Below are positions 7,944-17,103 of a stretch of DNA of 35,352 bases, piece by piece. The notes below the pieces were generated by a model that was not told where the DNA came from, searched no databases, and was given only the letters and a program-made list of their open reading frames with translations. Position 1 is the stretch's first letter, and every line of letters starts with the position of its first letter. The stretch comes from Opitutaceae bacterium (lineage in GTDB: Bacteria; Verrucomicrobiota; Verrucomicrobiia; Opitutales; Opitutaceae): positions 1-35,352 of the forward strand of contig JAQTYQ010000032.1 of the NCBI GenBank assembly GCA_028688225.1, read 5' to 3'. Position numbers and translations under genes: made by a program.

Positions 7944-9118
7944 ATGAGTACTTGAGCCGCCGGGCCTTTTTGGAGAAAGCCGCGCTTTCCGTCGGAGCGG
8001 CGACGCTGCTCGGCAGCAGCGTCCCTAATCTCGGCCTGGCCCAGGAGGCGAAGCCGTCCAAGGTTCCGCTGCCGCCCAACGCGGCGGACCTTCCGACCGG
8101 TGGCAAGCCCATCAAGCAGTTCTGGTGCGACCTCAACTGGTCCCACCCCGCGGACAATCACACCGCGATGGTTCCCGCGCTGCCGCAGGACTGGGCCGAC
8201 GTCGATCCCGCCGAGTATTATGCCTGGCACAAGGATTTCGGCGTGAACCTCATGTCCCTCCAGGCCTACGTGCTGGACGGGTATGCCTTCTACCCGACGA
8301 AACTGGGCCCGATCGCCCCGGGTCCGGGGGCGGAGCTGTTTCCGCGGCTCTACAAGATTGCCCAGAAGGACGGGATGCCATTCTGCGCCTACTTTTCGAT
8401 CACGCAGGACCTGATCATGAGCAATCTGCGCGACGATTGGGTGGTCCCCACCAGCAAGAAATACACCTGGCCGGGAATGATGGCGCCCGAAAGCCCGTGG
8501 ACCGACCTGCTCTGCGCCCGCATCACGGAGTTCCTCAAGCTGTATCCCGTGGAATGGATCAGCTTCGACTGCTTCAACTATGGGAATTTCAACTGCAACG
8601 AGTTCCCGGTCCAGCCCTCGCCTTACGTCAAGGGCCCGTTCAAGGAGATCATCGGCCGGGAGATGCCGGAAAAGGCCTCGGAAATCACTCCCGAGGAAGG
8701 CTTGAAGTACAAGCGGGAGATCATGGCCCGGCTGTTCTACCGGATCCGGGAGGCGATCGCCAAAGTCAGCCCGGAGACCAAGATCAACATCAACGTCCCC
8801 TTTTTCAAGGCGGCGGAGCCGATGTGGGTGAACCATCCGATGGTCAACGAGAGCGACCAGCTCATCGCGGAATCGAGCGACGACGAGGTGGTGAACTGGC
8901 TCCTGTCCGTCCGCAAGCCGCACCAGCGGGTGATGACCGTCATTGTCGGCCGGCCCAATGAAAACGGGCTGTGCGACCCAAACAGTTGGAAAAAGTGGTA
9001 CGCGGCCGGGTGCGACTTCAGCGGCTACGCCCACGGCGTCCCGCCGGATTTCCGGCCGTGGGCCGGGGTCAAAGACCAGGTCGAGATCGTCCGCAACGCC
9101 TTTCAGCAGATGCCCTGA
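7937..9118 (+). CDS. Tat-exported hydrolase-like protein (putative TIM barrel)
   Basis: A 393-residue protein with an N-terminal twin-arginine signal: SRRAFLEKAA at about residues 7-16, a hydrophobic stretch (LSVGAATLLGSSV) and an Ala-Gln cleavage area near 36. Tat export means it folds in the cytoplasm, often with a cofactor. The mature part reads like a (beta/alpha)8 glycosidase-type fold: FWCDLNWSHP, FGVNLMSLQAYVLDGYAFYP, MPFCAYFSITQDL, VEWISFDCFNYGNFNCNEFP and TKININVPFF. Aromatic and acidic residues at strand ends (D in WISFD, E in NEFP) are reasonable active-site candidates, comparable to alpha-L-fucosidase-like barrels, but I cannot assign a family. The start is fixed by GGAG at -12 and by the Tat motif. 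Its position among secreted enzymes supports a role in polysaccharide degradation. Confidence 0.7.
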   Translation: MNHEYLSRRAFLEKAALSVGAATLLGSSVPNLGLAQEAKPSKVPLPPNAADLPTGGKPIKQFWCDLNWSHPADNHTAMVPALPQDWADVDPAEYYAWHKDFGVNLMSLQAYVLDGYAFYPTKLGPIAPGPGAELFPRLYKIAQKDGMPFCAYFSITQDLIMSNLRDDWVVPTSKKYTWPGMMAPESPWTDLLCARITEFLKLYPVEWISFDCFNYGNFNCNEFPVQPSPYVKGPFKEIIGREMPEKASEITPEEGLKYKREIMARLFYRIREAIAKVSPETKININVPFFKAAEPMWVNHPMVNESDQLIAESSDDEVVNWLLSVRKPHQRVMTVIVGRPNENGLCDPNSWKKWYAAGCDFSGYAHGVPPDFRPWAGVKDQVEIVRNAFQQMP

Positions 9119-9218
9119 TGCAGGGTGAGGACTTGCTTCCGTCTGCGCGCCGGACAGCGCCGTCTGCGACTCCGGAATGATCTCCGGGCGATCGGAAACC
9201 CAACCAGTTGAGACGACC

Positions 9219-11291
9219 ATGAAATACCTCACTTGGATCACCACCTTGGTTGCCTTGCCTCTCGCCCTGGCCGGCGCCGAGGTGCCCGCCGGCAGGCTCG
9301 GTCCGGCCGCGATGGGCTCGTACCGCCAGACCGTGCTCGTGACGTTCACCTCCGAGGCGGCGGCCCGCCAGGCCAGGCTCCGCCTCGCTCCTCTCTACCA
9401 CGATCTGCAGGCGGCCTTTTCCACCCGCATGGACGACTGCGACCTCAACAACCTGCGCGTGGCGGAGGTGATGGCGGCGTACGGCCAGAAGGGTACGTTC
9501 TACCTGAATGATCCGCAAAACTGGTTTCAGAGCAGCCCGGAGACGGGGATCACCGCGCCGGCCGAGCCGGCGGTGGAAGTGCCCAGGCGTCTCCTGGCCC
9601 GCGCGGCGGCGGGGCTGGCCGGCGGAAATTCGATCGGCGACCACACGCTCACCCACGAGATGCTGCCGGTGCTGTCCAAGCACCGCGCCTTCCGGGAGAT
9701 CATGGAAGCCCGGGTCACGATCGAGACCCACAGTGTCTCGCCGGTCATTTCCTTCGTGTATCCCAACGTATTTTACCGGTCGGAGTTCCGCGACGGGACG
9801 GATCGCGCGGATCTGGAAGAGATGCTCCGTCGCGCGGGCATCTACCAACTGGCCGAACACCGGTACAACGAGGATTGGGACAGCGGGCTCCAGGACAGCG
9901 TGTTCATCATTTGTGACAACAACACCGCCGGCGGCCGGTGTAGTGAATCCGTCCTGACGCACACGCGCGGGGAGGAGGAGCGGCCGCTGTTTCTGGTGAC
10001 GATGCACGCGTTGGTGAGAGACTGGGGCGGGCCGGCCTATCCGAAGCTGGCGGCGATCTACCGGAAATGGTCGGGGCGGCCGGATTGGTGGTACTGCAAC
10101 AACAATGAGTATGCGGCCTACCGCTACCAAGTTCTCCATTCGCGGATGACGAGTTTTGTGGAGGGGAGGGTGGTGCGGGCGGTGCTGACGCGGCCCGATC
10201 CGCTCGATCTGGGCGACGGGACGCCGCTGACGCTGAAGGTGGAGGGAGTAAGCAAGGACGAGGTGCTGTCGGTGGAGAGCCCCGGAGCGGAGGTGCAGCC
10301 GGTGGCGCTGGCGGGAGCCTATGGGTTTGATCTGTTCCATGACCGGCGGCGCGGGGCGGTTGAGACCTATGCCAAAGTGGACAATCCGAAGAACAGCGAC
10401 CAGTTGGAGACGGTGCCGGCGGGCCCGGAGGGCCTGCGGGCGCTGCTGTATCGAAAGGATCGCGTCTTGACGCTGGTCCTGCGCAACGAGGGGAGACATT
10501 CGCTGGAGGATGTGCGCGTGGTGTTTCGGCTGCCGCTGCGCTGGGCGGACGGAGTGATCCGGCGGTCCGTGGGAGCACTGGCCCCTGCCGCGGCGGTGAC
10601 GCTGGAGGTCCCCTTGACTGAGCGAGCCGATCCCGAGCATTACGTCGACGGCGTGGAGTACGACGTGGCGCAGGTGGACTTTCGCGGCGAGCGCCGCGGG
10701 CGGCTGTACGCCACCTGCGAGGCGCCGGGCGATGAGCCGGCGGCGTTCTTCGCGCATGACGGCTTCCTGGCGCTGGGGCCCCTGGCGGGCGACGTGACCG
10801 GTTTCGACCCGCTGACGTTCGCCCAACCGTTTCTGGAAGGCGCGCCCCCGCAGCGGACCTATCCCGTGCCCTGGGGCAATCTCGCCTGGCGGGCCCTGCG
10901 GCCATGGAAGCCCGCCACCCTCGATCCCGACATCATCTTCACCGGCGGAGTCCAGAACGTTTTCGATTACTACCAAGACCCCGCCCTGGATTTTCCCCAC
11001 GCGCAGGTGCAATACGTGCTTTACGGCCGGATCGTGTCGCCGGACGACCGGACGGTCCGGGCGGTGTTTCCCCGGCAATGCGTGCGCTGGCTGTCGCTGA
11101 ATGGCCGGCGGGTGGAGGGGACGACGCTGTCCCTGAAGCAAGGGAGCAACGACCTGCGCCTGCTCTATGCGGCGACGATCGGCGCCGTGTGGCCGGTGAG
11201 CGAGAACAACTACGGCTGCTATTTCCGCCTGACGGATGCCGACGGGAACAGGGTCGAGGACGTGCGTTTCGAAAGGCCGCCCGCCCCCTGA
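9219..11291 (+). CDS. Secreted polysaccharide-deacetylase-like protein with C-terminal beta domains
   Basis: A 690-residue exported protein. The signal peptide is MKYLTWITTLVALPLALAGA; the frame opens at 9177 but 9219 is the start that gives this signal. Residues about 60-240 look like a NodB/CE4-type deacetylase: STRMDDCDLNN (Asp72, Asp73) fits motif 1, GTFYLN is the second strand, and GDHTLTHEML (His142, His146) is the H-x3-H metal motif 2. CE4 enzymes remove N- or O-acetyl groups from sugars using a divalent metal. Motif 1 is not the classic TFDDG, so activity is not assured. The rest (about 330-690) looks like beta-sandwich or carbohydrate-binding modules. It lies 100 bases after the Tat protein gene and 85 before the next, so a shared transcript is likely. 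Confidence 0.72.
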   Translation: MKYLTWITTLVALPLALAGAEVPAGRLGPAAMGSYRQTVLVTFTSEAAARQARLRLAPLYHDLQAAFSTRMDDCDLNNLRVAEVMAAYGQKGTFYLNDPQNWFQSSPETGITAPAEPAVEVPRRLLARAAAGLAGGNSIGDHTLTHEMLPVLSKHRAFREIMEARVTIETHSVSPVISFVYPNVFYRSEFRDGTDRADLEEMLRRAGIYQLAEHRYNEDWDSGLQDSVFIICDNNTAGGRCSESVLTHTRGEEERPLFLVTMHALVRDWGGPAYPKLAAIYRKWSGRPDWWYCNNNEYAAYRYQVLHSRMTSFVEGRVVRAVLTRPDPLDLGDGTPLTLKVEGVSKDEVLSVESPGAEVQPVALAGAYGFDLFHDRRRGAVETYAKVDNPKNSDQLETVPAGPEGLRALLYRKDRVLTLVLRNEGRHSLEDVRVVFRLPLRWADGVIRRSVGALAPAAAVTLEVPLTERADPEHYVDGVEYDVAQVDFRGERRGRLYATCEAPGDEPAAFFAHDGFLALGPLAGDVTGFDPLTFAQPFLEGAPPQRTYPVPWGNLAWRALRPWKPATLDPDIIFTGGVQNVFDYYQDPALDFPHAQVQYVLYGRIVSPDDRTVRAVFPRQCVRWLSLNGRRVEGTTLSLKQGSNDLRLLYAATIGAVWPVSENNYGCYFRLTDADGNRVEDVRFERPPAP

Positions 11292-11376
11292 TCCGAGTTG
11301 GCATGCTGCGTCCCCACCCTAGTCTAGTGCTTTTCCCCACCCTTCCCCCCTTTAGCGAGGTGACAGATTACTTATC

Positions 11377-13617
11377 ATGAAGCATACCTACGTGTTGACT
11401 CTGGTACTCGGTTTGACCGCGACGGTGGTTGCGGCGCAGTCAACTGCGGACGTGGCCTCTGCGCCGTCTGCGACGAACTGGACATTCCCCGTCAAGATTG
11501 AATTCGGTGAGCCGGGGGCCCCGGCCCTGCAGGAAGTCGCTGGCCAGTGGCAGACGCAGCCGGGGGTTCTGCTCCAAACCGATGCCGCCAGCGCGTCGAC
11601 CCTGGCGCTGGCGCCCAACCCGCAGGTTGGGCGTTGCCGGGTGCGGACGCGGCTGAAGCTCGACAGCGACCAGTTCGGCGCGGAAGCCGGCGTGGTTGTG
11701 CATGCGGAGGAGCCGGGGGTCTACGTATTGTGCTCGATCCGGCGGGGCAAGGGCGGCTGGTACGCCGACATCACCCGGTTCGGACCATTGTACCGCTATG
11801 GACGGATGCCGGGAGATGTGGCGCGATTACCCGACGACGCCGGTGGGCGCTGGCACACGATCGAAGTCGAAACCGACGGCGGACACGTGCGGGCGTCGAT
11901 CGACGGCGCGACCCCGATGGCGGCCTCGTTTCCGCTGTTCGACGGCAAGCCGATCGCCGACGCCACGACCTGGGGAGGCAGGATCTACGGCGACGCCTCG
12001 AAGTGGGGGCCGGAGGTCTTCCAGGAAGGCGGGCGGATCGGCCTCGGGACGCGACATGGCGCGGCGCGCTTCGCGGGCTTCCAGGTGGAGGATCTGGCGC
12101 GCGATGCCGTGATCCATACGCCGCTCAATCCGGAGTACGACGCCAGCGGTCGGGTCGTGCCCCGCTGGCCGTACGCCTGGGCCATTGGAAAGTTCAGCGA
12201 GTGGATCCTCAACAACCGACAGATAGTTTCCTGTCTGGGTGGCGAGCCGGCTTCCGAGCCGCTCGAAGCCGTCATCGCAAAAACGGGCTGGCCGGCCTAC
12301 ATTCTCTCCTGGGCGTCGATGCTCGACGATTGCGGCCTCGAACGCCCGACCCAATTCCCTTCGCACAACGGTCCCCCGACCATCTCCGGTTTTGTGACGC
12401 ATTATTTGTTCACCGGCGATGTGCGATTCCGCGAGGGGGCGCGCGTCTGGGCCGACTGGATCATCGACCACGACAACACGCCGGCCGATTATGCGCTGCC
12501 GCAGGTGCCGCGGTCCACCTACGCCTATTTCAACAAGGCCTACACCGGCGAGCTGATCGACGTGCTCGAGATCGACAAGGCTTCGTATACCGGCCTGTCG
12601 TATCTGGACCTGCATGCCGTGACCGGTGATGAGAAGTACTTCCAGGCGGCGAAGTGGATCGCACAGACGCTGCTGCCCACCCAGCGGAGCGACGGCAGCT
12701 TTCCCTTCCGGGTCGATCTGAAGACGGGCCAGGTGGTCAGCCCCTACACCTGCAGCCAGATCTGGCATGTCCGGTTCTACGACCGGATGGCCGTTCTGAC
12801 CGGCAAGGCGGAATACCGCGAGGCGTCCCGCCGCGCCCTGCAGTGGCTGATCGACGGCCCGATCAAGGACAACCGCTGGGTTGGCTTCTATGGGGATGTC
12901 ACCAATGATGATTCAAAGCACAGTTACGACCAATGGGTGGCGTTGGAGACGGCGCAGTGGCTGTCCGACCACCATCGCGAAAACCCGGCCTATCTGCCCG
13001 CGGTGCGGAGCATCCTGGCCTTTGTCCGCGAAAAACTGACGCTGCCGGGCGGCCTCCATCGCGGCGTGCCGGCATCGGTCGAGCAGACCGTGTTCCCCGT
13101 CATCCTCTCGCATCACAACCTGCGGCTGGCCGAGACCTACGCGTGCTATTACGGGGCCACCGGCGACCCGGAGGCGAAGGAGCTGGCCATCCGCATCGCC
13201 AACTCGATGACCCAGATGGTGACGAGCGACGGCAAGTTCCGGCTGGGGCTCAATTCCGGGTTGGACGAATTCGCCGCCCCGACCCTCGAATACAACCGGC
13301 AGTTCACGCGGCTGATGGCGGAAATCCCCGAGACCGCGCCCCGGGAGGGGAATCACCTGCTCTACCGTTCTTCGCCGGTCAAATCGATCCGCTATGAGCA
13401 GCAGCGCATTGCCTACGAGACGGCCGACCCGGGCCAGGAGATCATGGTGGTGGCCCGGCGTCCGCACGGCGTGAGCCTCAACGGCCGGCCGCTGGCCGAG
13501 CGGCAGGACCGGCCGGAATCGCGGCTGGCAACGGCACCTGCCGGCTGGATTTTCGAGGCGGATTCCGGACGCCTGTTCATCCTGCACAGCGCGGGGCGGG
13601 TGGAGGTCCAGTTTTAG
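11377..13617 (+). CDS. Secreted two-domain protein: LamG/DUF1080-like domain plus alpha/alpha-toroid
   Basis: A 746-residue exported protein. The signal peptide MKHTYVLTLVLGLTATVVAA is followed by a jelly-roll domain (about 25-245) with the pattern of 3-keto-disaccharide hydrolase/LamG-like modules: GRCRVRTRLKL, GVYVLCSIRRGKGGWY, WHTIEVETDGGHVRASIDG and GRIGLGTRHGAARF. A helical toroid follows (about 260-650) with repeated helix pairs such as SYLDLHAVTGDEKYFQAAKW, YDRMAVLTGKAEYREASRRA and TYACYYGATGDPEAKELAIR. Such toroids occur in uronate lyases, unsaturated-glucuronyl hydrolases and epimerases; I cannot pick between them. A short beta domain closes the protein. GAGGTG lies about 18 bases before the ATG, too far for an ideal ribosome site. 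It probably processes or binds the same glycan as its neighbours. Confidence 0.7.
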   Translation: MKHTYVLTLVLGLTATVVAAQSTADVASAPSATNWTFPVKIEFGEPGAPALQEVAGQWQTQPGVLLQTDAASASTLALAPNPQVGRCRVRTRLKLDSDQFGAEAGVVVHAEEPGVYVLCSIRRGKGGWYADITRFGPLYRYGRMPGDVARLPDDAGGRWHTIEVETDGGHVRASIDGATPMAASFPLFDGKPIADATTWGGRIYGDASKWGPEVFQEGGRIGLGTRHGAARFAGFQVEDLARDAVIHTPLNPEYDASGRVVPRWPYAWAIGKFSEWILNNRQIVSCLGGEPASEPLEAVIAKTGWPAYILSWASMLDDCGLERPTQFPSHNGPPTISGFVTHYLFTGDVRFREGARVWADWIIDHDNTPADYALPQVPRSTYAYFNKAYTGELIDVLEIDKASYTGLSYLDLHAVTGDEKYFQAAKWIAQTLLPTQRSDGSFPFRVDLKTGQVVSPYTCSQIWHVRFYDRMAVLTGKAEYREASRRALQWLIDGPIKDNRWVGFYGDVTNDDSKHSYDQWVALETAQWLSDHHRENPAYLPAVRSILAFVREKLTLPGGLHRGVPASVEQTVFPVILSHHNLRLAETYACYYGATGDPEAKELAIRIANSMTQMVTSDGKFRLGLNSGLDEFAAPTLEYNRQFTRLMAEIPETAPREGNHLLYRSSPVKSIRYEQQRIAYETADPGQEIMVVARRPHGVSLNGRPLAERQDRPESRLATAPAGWIFEADSGRLFILHSAGRVEVQF

Positions 13618-13876
13618 CCGACCCACCGCCAGATGCGGCAAATCCTCGCTCGCCAAATCCCCTTTCGGAATGATATTTAATCGATTTTCTCGTCTCAGCA
13701 TTTCGCGAATCGCAAACGCTTCCAGCGTTCGCAGAGAACCCTTCCCAACCATGCAAAAGATCCTGTTGCCCTCAATCGACCGGCGCATGTTCCTCACCCC
13801 AACACACACGGCGCTCGAATGTCTCGCTTTCAAGCGAGCTGACCGACTCCGCCCCACTCCGCGCTTGGGAGACTGC
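13618..13876. other. Intergenic region before the large hydrolase-like gene
   Basis: 259 bases. An in-frame upstream extension from 13670 has no signal peptide and does not look like protein, so I treat it as leader. It contains a small inverted repeat, CTCGC(TTTCAA)GCGAG at 13823-13838, and another, AACGCT-TCC-AGCGTT, near 13712. No convincing promoter is seen. Confidence 0.3.
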
Positions 13877-16800
13877 ATGAAGGCATTGATCCGTTTGGTC
13901 GCCCTAGCCGCCTGGATGACCGCTCCCGTGGCGGCGCAAACGGCATTGCCGCCCTATGTTCGTCAAAGCGGCTCCGAGGTGACGATCGGCAACGCCAGCC
14001 TCGAACGGAAGCTCTCCTTGGCTCCCAACCTGCGGACCGTGTCGCTCGCCAACCGCCTGGCTGGGACCGAGCAGCGTGTGGATAGCGTCGAGTTCGAATT
14101 CCGGCTGGGCACGGAATACCAAACGCGGCTCGTGCTCCGCCCCGGGGACTTCGAAGTGAAAGATCTGCAGAAAGAGGAGACACCGCAGCATGCGGTGCTT
14201 CGCCTCACGCTTCGTTCTTCCTCCGGTGTCACCGTCAAGGTGAACTACGAAGCCCGGGCCGATGAGTTTTTCCTCCGGAAATGGATTGAACTATCTCTCC
14301 CCAAGCCGGAGGGCATCTATGTCAGGCAAGTGCTGGTTGACGACGTCGAGTTTGGCCCGGACGTCACGATTGTGCCGTACGAGATGCTGACGCATCTGGC
14401 GAGGGATTCCGCCCAGGGGAGTTACTTTTTCGCCCTGGATAACCCCTACAGCATTCCCTCGTCATCGGCGGAGCAGCGCTTCCCTGGCCTCGCCCAGTAC
14501 CGGCCGGCCTGCGAGCCCTACAGCATTCCCTCGTCATTGACGGAGCAGCGGTGGATTGCCCTGATTTATCCGCCCTGCCTCCCGATCGCCGCCGACGGAA
14601 ACTACGCGACGCACACGGCCCTCTTGGGCGCGGCGCGGCGCGTGGGCAAGTTCCATCACCGGCCGGAATGGCTCGACCACCAGTGCGACGGCGCCAGCCC
14701 GCACCCGACGAAAATCCGGACCTCGCTTGACCTGGGGGAAATTGGGCAGTTGCAACGCCTCGTGCGGCTGGGCTCTCCAACCATGGGCAAACGGGCGATG
14801 TCGGTCGAACTGGGCGGCCCGCCATGGTTTTTCCTCCACGACTCCCTGCCGTATGCCATGGGTCCGGGCTCTGGCGTGGCCCAGCTCAAGGAGTCGATGG
14901 ATCTCACGGCCCGGTTTGGCATCGAGGGGCATCTGATCGGTCCGGAAATGGCCTCCGTCATCCACGTGCCGGAGGCGTGGACGACGATGGACCAGGTGGT
15001 GGTCCCGTACGCCGCCCAGAAAGGGCTGAAGATCATGTTCTCCATGACTTCCTTCGGACCCAGCTTCTGGGGCGGCGTGGGTTGGGTGCCGGGCGACCCC
15101 TACCGGATTTTCCCCAACCGCCGTGATGCGGCCGACAACCAGCTCTTGGCGGAAAGCGTCATCAATTTCTGCCGCAACCGCGTCGACATACTTTTTACCG
15201 ACTCGAACGCGGAGAAGATCGATGTTCCTTTTGACCAGAGTCGCGGGTTTCCCGGTGCACTCCCGCTCTCGCCGTCTTTGTATCAGGATTACCAAGGCTG
15301 GCTGAAGATATTCGCCGACATCAAAACGGCGCTGCCGAACCTGATTATCTGGCCGGGTCATTTCGGCAATGTGAGCGCGCCGCTTTTCAACCGGGTCTTG
15401 AGCGGACTCATGTTCTGCGAGTCGACGTACCTCCTGGAGCACTATAAACGGTATCCCGACCGGCCGGCCGCGCTCAGTGCCATGAAGGGGCTCAACGACA
15501 TGGAGTGGTTCGACTACAGCTACTTCTGCCGGGAGCGGTTCCTGAGCTACTGCGATTTCGAGGGCAACATCTGGTTGCAGGACGATTATGACCGGCCGAG
15601 CGACGTGAGCATGGAGGATGCCTCCACCTTGTTCCGCTACCTCGTGCTGCAGCGGCTGGCCATGACCCCCAGCCTAACCTTCTACATGCCCCAGCCGCTC
15701 ATGCAGTGGGATCTGACCGACAAAGACGCCGAATTCCTGCGGCACTGGACCGCCTTCGCCAAAGCCAATGTCGGCATCCTCAGTCAGGTTCAGGCGCTCG
15801 ACGAAACCCCGGCCTTCGGCCGGACCAGCTTGTTCGCCCACCTCGAGGGAGGTCGCGGCTTTTTGTTCGTGATCAATCCCAACCTGGATACCAAGGAAAG
15901 ACCGATCACGCTCGGCAGCGAGATCGGCTTCCCGGCGGAAGCCGGCCGGCGTTTCGCCTTTCGCGAGGTCTATCCCGTCAATCGCCGGTTGGCCGTGGGC
16001 GGCCGGATCACGGGGGCCATCGGTGATCGGCTCACCGTCACGGTCCCCGGTACAACCGTGGCGGTGGTCGAGGTTTCCGAGGAAAAAACGCCTGCCTTGG
16101 GTGTCTATGGTGCGGAGATCCAAAGTGAACATCCGGATGACCATGGCTATGCGGCGTCTGTTTTGGGCCGGGCCGGCGAAAGAAATGCCGTCGTGCTGGC
16201 GGCGCCGCCAGGCAAGACGGTCGAGGCGGTTTCGGTGAACGGCCGGCCGCAGTCGATCGCATCCGGCCTTCCTGCCGTGAGCCTTGACTTGGAATTTCCC
16301 GGCGCTCCCAAAAATCGCGAATGGATGGTCTGGAACGTGCGCAACGACGGCCTGCAGGACGGGCTCGCGAGCGGGTTGGCAAGGGGCTTCAGTGGGACCT
16401 CCCTCCGGTTCCCTCTTCCAGAGGACAATGGGGCAACCTCGCTGGAGCCGCTGGCCGCTTTTGCGGGCGGATTCCTCTGGCAACGGGACAAGACTCCTGA
16501 AGCGATCCAGGCGGTCAGCTTGCAAGCCAGATGGAGAGAAGGCGTCGCGCCCGCATCGGAATCGGGCCGGACGGAAGCCGCGGTGAAACCCGAAGTCCCG
16601 GCGTCGACCGGAAGTCTCTGGCTTTCTCAGGACTTCCAACTCTCCAGCCCGACCGGCAAATGCATCTTCAGTGTCCAGTTGAAGACATCGGAACTCTTCA
16701 CGGTCCGGGCGTGGATCAACGGCCAGGAGGTCCGCCTGCAGCGCTTCGTGATGCCCACGACCAATGGCAATCCGAACAATGCCATGGTGAGAGATTCGTC

Positions 16801-16909
16801 ACCCACGAATCCATTTGCCCCGTATGCCCGCGTGGAAGCATTGCTCAGGAGCGGGAACAATACCGTGGTGATGTGGATCGGCGCCGGCCAGCCGGCCCCA
16901 CAGCCTTAA
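13877..16909 (+). CDS. Large secreted TIM-barrel glycosidase-like protein
   Basis: A 1010-residue exported protein. Start chosen at 13877: GGGAG lies 8 bases upstream and the signal peptide MKALIRLVALAAWMTAPVAA begins there. An N-terminal beta-sandwich (about 25-290) resembles the first domain of GH36/GH31/GH97-type enzymes (VTIGNASLERKLSL, FFLRKWIELSLPKPEGIYVR). The middle (about 290-620) looks like a catalytic barrel, with FGIEGHLIGPE, LKIMFSMTSFGPSFWGG, RVDILFTDSNAEKIDVPFDQ and LIIWPGHFGN at apparent strand ends; Asp in LFTDSN is the best nucleophile candidate. C-terminal beta domains follow. A 24-codon internal repeat lies at residues 190-225. It is the last gene of the cluster and is followed by a terminator. 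Family and linkage are not assigned. Confidence 0.7.
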   Translation: MKALIRLVALAAWMTAPVAAQTALPPYVRQSGSEVTIGNASLERKLSLAPNLRTVSLANRLAGTEQRVDSVEFEFRLGTEYQTRLVLRPGDFEVKDLQKEETPQHAVLRLTLRSSSGVTVKVNYEARADEFFLRKWIELSLPKPEGIYVRQVLVDDVEFGPDVTIVPYEMLTHLARDSAQGSYFFALDNPYSIPSSSAEQRFPGLAQYRPACEPYSIPSSLTEQRWIALIYPPCLPIAADGNYATHTALLGAARRVGKFHHRPEWLDHQCDGASPHPTKIRTSLDLGEIGQLQRLVRLGSPTMGKRAMSVELGGPPWFFLHDSLPYAMGPGSGVAQLKESMDLTARFGIEGHLIGPEMASVIHVPEAWTTMDQVVVPYAAQKGLKIMFSMTSFGPSFWGGVGWVPGDPYRIFPNRRDAADNQLLAESVINFCRNRVDILFTDSNAEKIDVPFDQSRGFPGALPLSPSLYQDYQGWLKIFADIKTALPNLIIWPGHFGNVSAPLFNRVLSGLMFCESTYLLEHYKRYPDRPAALSAMKGLNDMEWFDYSYFCRERFLSYCDFEGNIWLQDDYDRPSDVSMEDASTLFRYLVLQRLAMTPSLTFYMPQPLMQWDLTDKDAEFLRHWTAFAKANVGILSQVQALDETPAFGRTSLFAHLEGGRGFLFVINPNLDTKERPITLGSEIGFPAEAGRRFAFREVYPVNRRLAVGGRITGAIGDRLTVTVPGTTVAVVEVSEEKTPALGVYGAEIQSEHPDDHGYAASVLGRAGERNAVVLAAPPGKTVEAVSVNGRPQSIASGLPAVSLDLEFPGAPKNREWMVWNVRNDGLQDGLASGLARGFSGTSLRFPLPEDNGATSLEPLAAFAGGFLWQRDKTPEAIQAVSLQARWREGVAPASESGRTEAAVKPEVPASTGSLWLSQDFQLSSPTGKCIFSVQLKTSELFTVRAWINGQEVRLQRFVMPTTNGNPNNAMVRDSSPTNPFAPYARVEALLRSGNNTVVMWIGAGQPAPQP
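14444..14550 (+). repeat. Internal direct repeat, 72-bp period, inside the large hydrolase-like gene
   Basis: The first 22 bp of each copy (14444-14465 and 14516-14537) are identical and the next 13 bp differ only slightly. It encodes PYSIPSSSAEQR (190-201) and PYSIPSSLTEQR (214-225). The offset is exactly 24 codons, so the frame is kept. The near-identity at DNA level points to a recent duplication rather than an old structural repeat. Confidence 0.8.
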
Positions 16910-16926
16910 GTCGGATATTTCTTGGG

Positions 16927-16950
16927 GACGCGACGCCTTCTCGTCGCGTC
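16927..16950 (+). terminator. Strong hairpin after the hydrolase cluster, likely terminator
   Basis: GACGCGACG (16927-16935) and CGTCGCGTC (16942-16950) form a perfect 9-bp stem with a 6-base loop, 17 bases after the last gene of the cluster, followed by TTCCCTT. The U-run is interrupted but the stem is strong. It could also serve the minus-strand tRNA transcript from the other side. Confidence 0.65.
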
Positions 16951-16967
16951 TTCCCTTGAAAAACGGC

Positions 16968-17000
16968 GCCTCGCCTTCGCCCTCCGGGCTACGGCGAGGC
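16968..17000. repeat. REP-like palindromic element
   Basis: An outer stem GCCTCGCC (16968-16975) / GGCGAGGC (16993-17000) and an inner stem GCCC (16979-16982) / GGGC (16986-16989) give a compact two-level hairpin of 33 bases between gene and tRNA. This shape and position (intergenic, GC-rich, imperfect inner stem) are typical of REP elements mobilised by TnpA-REP transposases. Only one full copy is in the window. Confidence 0.5.
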
Positions 17001-17020
17001 TGCGTTTGCCGGACGGGCCA

Positions 17021-17046
17021 CGCCGAAGCCTTTGCGGAGGCTGGCG
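17021..17046. repeat. Third hairpin between the hydrolase cluster and the tRNA
   Basis: CGCC..AGCCT (17021-17031) pairs with AGGCT-GGCG (17038-17046) around TTGCGG with a two-base bulge. On the minus strand it lies about 60 bases after the tRNA 3' end and may end or process that transcript, or be a degenerate second REP-like unit. Confidence 0.35.
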
Positions 17047-17103
17047 ATGGCGTCGCCGCTTCAGTTTGCAGACTGTCCGCGGCCGTACCGCCGAATGGCG
17101 GAA

